This document shows positions 44,508 through 50,996 of a DNA stretch of 50,996 bases, piece after piece (within the stretch, counting starts at the first letter, position 1; each line of letters begins with the position of its first letter). Source of the DNA: Dimargaris cristalligena (taxonomy: Eukaryota > Kickxellomycota > Dimargaritomycetes > Dimargaritales > Dimargaritaceae); assembly GCA_027576995.1 (NCBI GenBank), contig JANBQC010000153.1:1-50996 (forward strand), in the 5' to 3' direction. The notes below the pieces were generated by a model, which searched no databases, was not told the DNA's origin, and worked only from the letters and a program-made list of their open reading frames with translations. The position numbers and the translations under genes were made by a program.

Positions 44508-45767
44508 TATCGCGCCCGCGCTGACTGAGAGACAGCGATGCGAACCAAGGAAGATGGGGATTGGATGCTGCGAATAGGTAAGAACGCTGAGATGCGGGTA
44601 AGGCCGGGTCGGAGTATGGGGAAATCAAGATCGTTTGTAGAAAATTAGGATGTAGTATATATATATATATATATATATGGAATCTGGCTTAAACGACTGA
44701 TTAATATTACCCACGGGTTCGATGCGTGGGGGAAAACGGGAATTAGGGTATAGTGGTCACAACTCTAACTTGCTACTATAAGTGGTTTTTTGTTTTGACG
44801 GAATAAAGTAAGAATCTAATATTGGTGTACGGAAAAGGTAGGTAACGCCAATGGAACTGTCTAATTAACTGAAATAGGGGGAAATGCAATAATGGCTTTG
44901 GGTAAAAAGAGATAAAGGGCATCTAGGTCAAACAGAAAGATGGGGGAAATGGCGGCAATAAGTGTAGCATAGCAACGAGATGGGAGAAATAGTGCGAAAA
45001 CGCGAACTATACAATAAAGCAGGCGAGGCAATCAACCACCCTAACTAATCACAACAAGAGTTAGGAAAGCCTACTTGACAGCAGCGGGATCGAGTCGGAG
45101 GAGTAGAAAAAAGGACCTATCCCAGTGTGAGACAAGAGCGGACTCGGCCAGGAGAGGAGGGCGTCTATAATAGAATACTATAAGGCAAGCCAAAGGGAAG
45201 GGGACCCACCAGCCACCCCAAGAAGTGTCCTGTAGTTGAAGGAAGGTTGCCTCACCCTTCGCTTTCATTACCATTCCCTAGCTGGGCGTATTCAATGATA
45301 GGTTGGATGCCTTCCTTTATTAACACATTAGATTTCTTCACGTATATCCCTCTCTCCCTATTCCAGCGGCAAGTGGATCCCGCATCAAAAGACTTGCTGG
45401 CATCTCCGTTAATGACGGCTGGCATTGTCCTCCCTAGTTGATGTACCAGCCTTACCCCTCTTAAGGGAATACAAGCACGGCGAAACACCCTGCCAACTCA
45501 CTCAAATGGCAGTATTATCGCCAATTTGACTCCTCCCGGAATCAATGGGGTCCAGAGGGTAAACTTATGAGGTCACGTGTTCGTTTCTTTTTCACCTCAA
45601 CAAGGTAGGCACAAGCCCTCCGTCTTTGCACCTCCCCATCAGCCCCAGCATTTTCTCTGGCAAACCAACCTGTATTTGAAATATCTAATCCATCGCCCGA
45701 CCAAGTTCCCCCTCTTTCTTTCCACCTGTATTTTTCCTACACATACCAGATTCAGAGGTCGCTCAAG
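44508..45767. promoter_or_regulatory. Divergent promoter region of CDK9 and RPL3
   Basis: An (AT)n tract lies at 44656-44678, about 150 bases upstream of the CDK9 ATG. Towards RPL3 the plus strand becomes C/T-rich, and a possible 5'UTR donor (CAACAAG then GTAGGC near 45605) is seen. No gene is supported between the two. Confidence 0.45.
44656..44678. repeat. (TA)n tract
   Basis: Eleven to twelve TA units just upstream of the CDK9 start. Confidence 0.9.
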
Positions 45768-47229
45768 ATGGTAAGTCGCCACACCCCGTCACGCTGCCCG
45801 ATCGGACTGACGAACCCCCGTCCGTTGCCGTTGGATCGATGTTAATCGGCATCCTACATGAAGGAATCCACTCGATGGATGGATGGATGGTTCGTGATTT
45901 GAATTGAAATGAACCGAACGTACTAGGGTTGCGATACATCCATATTAGGATAGCTGCACCATCTACTCCAAGCCAATCCACCCACCACGACCCCTTCCCC
46001 CATTCAACATGCTAATCCTTATGAATCCAAACCATCACATTCTCCTAACTTCCTCTCCCAATTAGTCTCACCGCAAGTTCGAAGCTCCCCGCCACGGTCA
46101 TTTGGGTTTCCTGCCCCGCAAGCGCGCTAACCGCGTTCAGGGCCGTGTCCGCGCCTTCCCCAAGGACGACCCCAAGAAGCCCGTCCACCTGACCGCCTTC
46201 CTGGCCTACAAGGCCGGTATGACCCATGTGGTGCGTGACTTGGACCGCCCCGGCTCCAAGATGCACAAGAAGGAAGTCGTGGAACCCGTCACTATCATCG
46301 AAGCCCCCGCTATGGTGATCGTCGGTATGGTCGGCTACGTCAAGACCCCCCGCGGCCTCCGCGCCCTGACCTCCGTCTGGGCCGAGCACCTGAACGACGA
46401 GGTGCGTCGCCGCTTCTACAAGAACTGGTACAGCTCCAAGCACAAGGCCTTCACTAACTACTCCAAGAACTACGCCGAAAACACCAAGTCCCTGGAGCGT
46501 GATATGGAGCGCATCAAGAAGTACTGCCAGTTCGTCCGTGTGATTGCCCACACCCAGATCTCCAAGGTCCGCATTGGCGCCAAGAAGGCCCACATCATGG
46601 AAATCCAGCTCAACGGTGGTAGCATCGCCGATAAGGTCGAATGGGCCCACTCCCACTTCGAGAAGACCGTTGATGTCGGTTCCGTCTTCGAACAGGACGA
46701 GATGATCGATATCATCGGTGTCACCAAGGGTAAGGGTTTCGAGGGTGTCACCCACCGTTGGGGAACCAAGAAGCTGCCCCGCAAGACCCACAAGGGTCTG
46801 CGTAAGGTCGCCTGTATTGGTGCCTGGCATCCTAGCCGTGTCATGTACTCCGTGGCCCGTGCTGGTCAGAACGGTTTCCACCACCGTACTGAGCTGAACA
46901 AGAAGATCTACCGTATCGGTAAGGCCGAGGACAAGTCCAACGCCGCCACCGAGTTCGATCTGACCGTCAAGAGTATCACCCCCATGGGTGGTTTCCCCCA
47001 CTACGGTGTGGTCACTGAAGACTTCGTCATGATCAAGGGTGCCTGTGTCGGTGTCCGCAAGCGTGTTCTGACCCTCCGCAAGTCCCTGCGCGTCCACACC
47101 AAGCGCTCCGCCCTGGAGAAGGTCAACCTCAAGTTCATCGATACCTCCTCCAAGCTCGGCCACGGTCGATTCCAGACCAGCGAAGAGAAGTACGCTTTCC
47201 TGGGCAAGCTCAAGCGCGACAACCAGTAA
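45768..47229 (+). CDS. RPL3: 60S ribosomal protein L3 (uL3)
   Basis: Core protein of the large ribosomal subunit reaching the peptidyl transferase centre. Exon 1 (45768-45770) is only the ATG, followed by GTAAGT at 45771; exon 2 is 46066-47229 after an ATTAG acceptor. The product is 388 aa, against 387 in yeast. It starts [20 protein letters not shown] and includes the GAWHPSRV segment (the His that is methylated in yeast uL3), [20 protein letters not shown] (the W-finger region), [15 protein letters not shown] and the [16 protein letters not shown] end. Codon use is extremely C-ending, as expected for a highly expressed gene, and generates a long spurious ORF on the other strand. AATAAA at 47421-47426 is the probable poly(A) signal. 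Confidence 0.98.
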
Positions 47230-48725
47230 ATATACCTCATATGGCGTTTTGCTGCAAATCTCTCTTATCTCCTCCCCTCTCCGCTTTCTTGTCCGTTGGT
47301 GGTCCTTGGGTATGCCATGGAGTCCGGTAGCGTCTGTCGACGGTTTGTACGGATCCTCGTCTCCATTCTTTCGTTTGCATTCTCACCATCGCCCTTTGTG
47401 GTATCTCGGGTTACTGAGACAATAAAATGATATTTCATTCCAACCTTTTGCTTTTGATCAATTTGAATTGGGTAGTCCTTTCTCCTATGTGGGGTGACCG
47501 CTTATATATTGATCAGGGATTTGGCAACGTGACTGCATTAATATAGGTTACTTTATCATTTCAGGATTTAGTGATCAAGTTTGAGAGCACTGTAATAAGT
47601 TTAATACGATGCCCCTTGCCATCTGAGATATGCATTGTGAATGGTCCGCCACTCCAGTCTGATGAATCTAGGAATATGATTTGACTATCACTGCGTATCA
47701 ATTAGGTATTGTTCTTCGCATACGCATATCCAACTTCTTGAAAAAGGGGATTCGATTGTAAATATACTATTACATTGATAGATTAGATCGTAACTCGATG
47801 TATCGTCAGGGTCTACTAGATAATGGCCCAAACATAAAAACAACTTTTTAGAATCTTACACCCTTGGGAATTTGACCGATCCAGAAAGTGAATAATTATA
47901 ATTTTAAAAGGTCTCCAATCAACGAGAACAATCTAAAGATCGGGCAATGAAGATTCATATGTAAAATTACCCTGGTTTGACCATCGTAAAGGCTCCACCA
48001 TATGAACTACAACCAATGAAACGGGCTATTAGCTACTATGCGAGTGTCATAATTACCCAGCTTAATTAATAATACTCTACAAGTTACATAGTAGTGGTTA
48101 CTAGGCTATTAGCAAATATATCAACTGACTGAAAGAATTGGCGAACTGGATGACTCGATTAATGGATGGGATTCCACTCTCAAGGGGGGGGAGGTTGCAG
48201 CCAACGAAACATTACCATCACAGGATACCCAAATCCCCTAGTGTCTATTCACGTGACTAAAATGGCTACCAATATGAAGTGGGCAATTACCTAGGCAGAA
48301 TAGCTACACCACCGCCAACTCGCAAAGTTAACTAAAGGGGTGTATAAAGACAAGCTAACCACTTCGCTCGCCCTAGTTCTGTCTCTTCATTTTCGAAATA
48401 TAGCCCAATATGTAAGTAGTCATCGAACTCTACAGTGTAAATATCCCGCACAGTCTCCATCCGTCCATCCGTATGTCGTCAGTTTGACCAACCAATCGAG
48501 GTGTAGATAGGTAGATGGATGGATGGATACAATGATGTATACGGCACCCTTAACCGCCAATCCACCAACTCAGTTCGCTCACTCCCCGTTTGACTTATAC
48601 TTGTCTACCATACACAACCCCATCGTCCCCACAGTCTTTAAAATCCAGCGTTACTCGTCGTCAACGCCAAACCCCTTGAACACAACCTCAACTCCGTTCA
48701 CCCCCGAATCAAAGTTAGCGTCAAG
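47230..48725. other. Spacer between RPL3 and RPLP0
   Basis: RPL3 terminator at its left end, RPLP0 promoter at its right end (C/T-rich, CACCC-type words from about 48550). The AT-rich middle has no genes. A G-run lies at about 48184-48191 and GATG repeats at about 48512-48528. Confidence 0.5.
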
Positions 48726-49658
48726 ATGTCAAAGGGAGAAAAGAAGGCCAGCTACTTCACCAAGCTCAAGGATCTGTTGGACAACCACAAGTCCATCTTC
48801 ATCACTAACGTCGACAATGTCGGTTCCAACCAGATGCACGAAATCCGTCGCTCTCTGCGCGGCAAGGGTTTCGTCCTGATGGGTAAGAACACCATGGTGC
48901 GTCGTGCCCTCAAGAACATGCTCGCTGACTACCCTCAGTACGAGCGTCTGCTCCCCCACGTTAAGGGTAACGTCGGTTTCGTGTTCACCAACCAAGACCT
49001 GAAAGAAATCCGTGAGGTCATCACCAGCAACCGCGTGCGCGCCCCCGCCCGTGCCGGTGCCCTCGCCCCCGTCGATGTGTGGGTCCCCGCCGGTAACACT
49101 GGTATGGAACCCGGTAAGACCTCCTTCTTCCAGGCCCTCGGTGTCCCCACTAAGATTGCCCGTGGTACCATCGAAATTGTGAACGATATGCACTTGGTGC
49201 AAATCGGCAGCAAGGTCGGTGCCTCCGAAGCTACCCTGCTCAACATGTTGAACATCTCTCCCTTCACCTACGGTATGACCGTCATCCAGGTCTACGACGA
49301 TGGTACCACTTTCGCCCCCCACGTGCTCGACATTGAGGAGTCCGCCCTTCTGGAACAGTTCACTGTTGGTATCACCACCATCGCCGCCCTGTCCCTGCGC
49401 ATTAACTACCCCACCGTCGCCGCCGTGCCCCATATGCTCATCAACCACTACAAGGATCTCCTGGCCGTCTCCGTCGCCACCGAGTACACCTTCGCCGGTT
49501 CCGAGCAGATCAAAGCTTACCTCGCCGATCCCTCCGCTTTCGCCGTCGCTGCCCCCACTGCTGCTGCTACCGAGTCTACCTCGGCCGCTCAGGAAAGCGC
49601 CCCCGCCGCTGAGGAGGACGAGTCTGATGACGATATGGGTTTCGGTCTGTTCGACTAA
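48726..49658 (+). CDS. RPLP0: 60S acidic ribosomal protein P0 (uL10)
   Basis: Base of the ribosomal stalk that carries P1/P2 dimers and recruits GTPase elongation factors. Single exon, 310 aa, full length. [19 protein letters not shown], the rRNA-binding region with [50 protein letters not shown], the P1/P2-binding helices, an Ala-rich hinge (residues about 275-295) and the conserved acidic end [15 protein letters not shown], target of stalk-binding factors. The ATG follows TCAAG. AATAAA at 49992-49997 is the probable poly(A) signal. Confidence 0.98.
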   Translation: MSKGEKKASYFTKLKDLLDNHKSIFITNVDNVGSNQMHEIRRSLRGKGFVLMGKNTMVRRALKNMLADYPQYERLLPHVKGNVGFVFTNQDLKEIREVITSNRVRAPARAGALAPVDVWVPAGNTGMEPGKTSFFQALGVPTKIARGTIEIVNDMHLVQIGSKVGASEATLLNMLNISPFTYGMTVIQVYDDGTTFAPHVLDIEESALLEQFTVGITTIAALSLRINYPTVAAVPHMLINHYKDLLAVSVATEYTFAGSEQIKAYLADPSAFAVAAPTAAATESTSAAQESAPAAEEDESDDDMGFGLFD

Positions 49659-50917
49659 ACTCCAATCGTTGTTCTCTCACCATTTAAGCTTCCCTTTCTT
49701 TGATCTCCCCAATCGATTCATGATGGGGTCGGAGTGTCGACCAGGAATAATTCTTAGCTGATACTTGGTGGTGTAGGATCTCAGTTGTGCTCAACTCACT
49801 AATTGACAGGCAATTTTCGTTGGTGTGTACCCGCTGTACTATTCGACATGAAGGTGTGTGTGGTTTTTGGGCATTGATTTTAGACAAACCCTTGTGATTT
49901 ACTTTGATCCTTGCTCAGATTCAACTGGTCCTAGCTGCTTGCGTATGCCTTCTTTTCTTATCCAGCTCGTATACATTACTCGGTTGTCTATAATAAAAAA
50001 CATTCATTACAATCAATTATTACTTCAATGATTGGCCAATGCATGGGATGCTAGGGTCTGTGATAAGATAGTTCCTTTCCATTATCTATAACGAGAATAC
50101 AATATGGGAGAAGTTCATCCAAGCTGTATAACGAAAAATCCATTAGATTCGGCCAATATTACTAGTTAAAAATAAATTTCCCATATATTCTCCCATACAC
50201 ATATATTGCAAACCCTTATATAGCTGGGCTGAATTTCACCCATATTCATTATTTAAAAAAACTGACAATTGAAATGCAATGATTGGTGATGTCACAATTT
50301 TTGTTATTTAATAGACGAGATTTAAGATGTGCGTAATTCGTTGCATGAATCACATTGTTCGGCGTTAAAAAACAAAGTGGGCGGGAAATGTTAAATATTA
50401 GCTATGTTTGTTTCTTATGACTAATCCCATAATTTGTTCATCCATTTGAAGGTCAGACGTTAGGCCTAGCGAAAAGCTAAATAACCCCTATTTTTTTAGG
50501 TCTGGGTGTATGACTAATTCGAATTTAGAAACCTATACGCCGTTCTTATTTATAAATAAAGGTTGAAATCTCTACTTATTTTACTTGCTGACTTAAAATG
50601 TTCTGTCCGCCAGCGACCCACCTTACTGGCAAAGATGCCTTCCCACCTCCAATCCTCTATCGCATGGCTGTTAGGTCCGAACTCTAAATGAGGACTGGTT
50701 CTTTTCAAACTAGTAAGCCCGCTATGAAGCCTTCCGGATCTTGACAACATAGCTATCCATTTAGTAATGTTGACATAGCGGTGGGTACCGCCAGCTTTTC
50801 ATTTGGCTATTCATGTAAAACAATCGGGGGTTTGAATTTGTTTGCTCGTGAACAACATCAGATCAAAAACGGAATGCGTTATCAACAGATACCTTGTAGC
50901 TGAATCGCAACGAAAGC
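49659..50917. other. AT-rich spacer after RPLP0
   Basis: No genes. It contains the RPLP0 poly(A) signal at 49992-49997; the short ORF at 50550-50750 (minus) has no family. Confidence 0.45.
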
Positions 50918-50923
50918 AAAAAA
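50918..50923 (-). terminator. Pol III terminator of the tRNA gene
   Basis: T6 on the minus strand, five bases after the discriminator base of the tRNA. Confidence 0.75.
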
Positions 50924-50927
50924 TGGA

Positions 50928-50996
50928 TGCGCAGACCGGGAATCGAACCCGGGTCTACCGCGTGGCAGGCGGTAATTATACCACTAAACCATCTGC
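50928..50996 (-). tRNA. tRNA-Gly (GCC), cut at the window edge
   Basis: Reads on the minus strand from the window end. A-box TGGTTTAGTGGT, anticodon loop CTGCCAC with anticodon GCC, B-box GGGTTCGATTCCC and a 3' acceptor strand TCTGCGC followed by discriminator A (50928). The acceptor strand calls for a 5' strand GCGCAGA, of which only GCAGA lies in the window, so the first two bases are outside. No intron. Confidence 0.93.

Noticed and set aside
46045..47163. 372-codon ORF antisense to RPL3
   Set aside because: It arises from the extreme C-ending codon bias of RPL3; its translation is a repetitive Gly/Leu/Asp/Val mixture with no family. The same holds for 48729-49448 against RPLP0.
1..50996. 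CRISPR arrays, operons, insertion sequences
   Set aside because: No regularly spaced repeats, transposase genes or bacterial-style gene spacing; the genes are intron-containing and eukaryotic.

Overview
The window looks like nuclear DNA of an intron-rich fungus outside the Dikarya. Supporting signs are short GTAAGT..AG introns in most genes, a fungal-style PDAT (Lro1) and Bur1/Cdk9 kinase, an intron placed directly after the RPL3 start codon, and several genes that yeasts and most Dikarya lack (NELF-B, CARM1/PRMT4, an FKBP25-type immunophilin). An early-diverging (zoosporic or zygomycete-grade) fungus is the best inference; the sequence alone does not fix the species.

Layout. 0.4-14.2 kb: four conserved nuclear genes, namely NELF-B (+), then IWS1/SPN1, CARM1 and FKBP25 in a row on the minus strand. 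14.2-32.2 kb: an AT-rich, gene-poor accessory block. It holds three orphan genes for predicted secreted proteins (one with an F-box-like segment), two near-identical NmrA-like Rossmann genes (one frameshifted), relics of a subtilisin-type protease, an imperfect foldback element and several doubtful ORFs. 32.2-50.9 kb: conserved housekeeping genes, namely DUS4, LRO1/PDAT, PRMT3, CDK9/BUR1 (-), RPL3 and RPLP0, ending in a tRNA-Gly(GCC) cut by the window edge.

How the genes relate. Three products act on RNA polymerase II elongation: NELF-B (pausing factor subunit), CDK9 (P-TEFb-type kinase that releases pausing) and IWS1 (Spt6 partner). CARM1 and PRMT3 methylate arginines on transcription/splicing proteins and on the small ribosomal subunit; RPL3, RPLP0, DUS4 and the tRNA belong to translation. 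No operon-like organisation is expected or seen. The main result is a convincing NELF-B gene in a fungus beside a CDK9 gene. The second is a gene-conversion pattern between the two NmrA-like copies. Exon models below were built by hand from splice signals, phase and family similarity; each complete spliced model given as such has a length divisible by three and one terminal stop.
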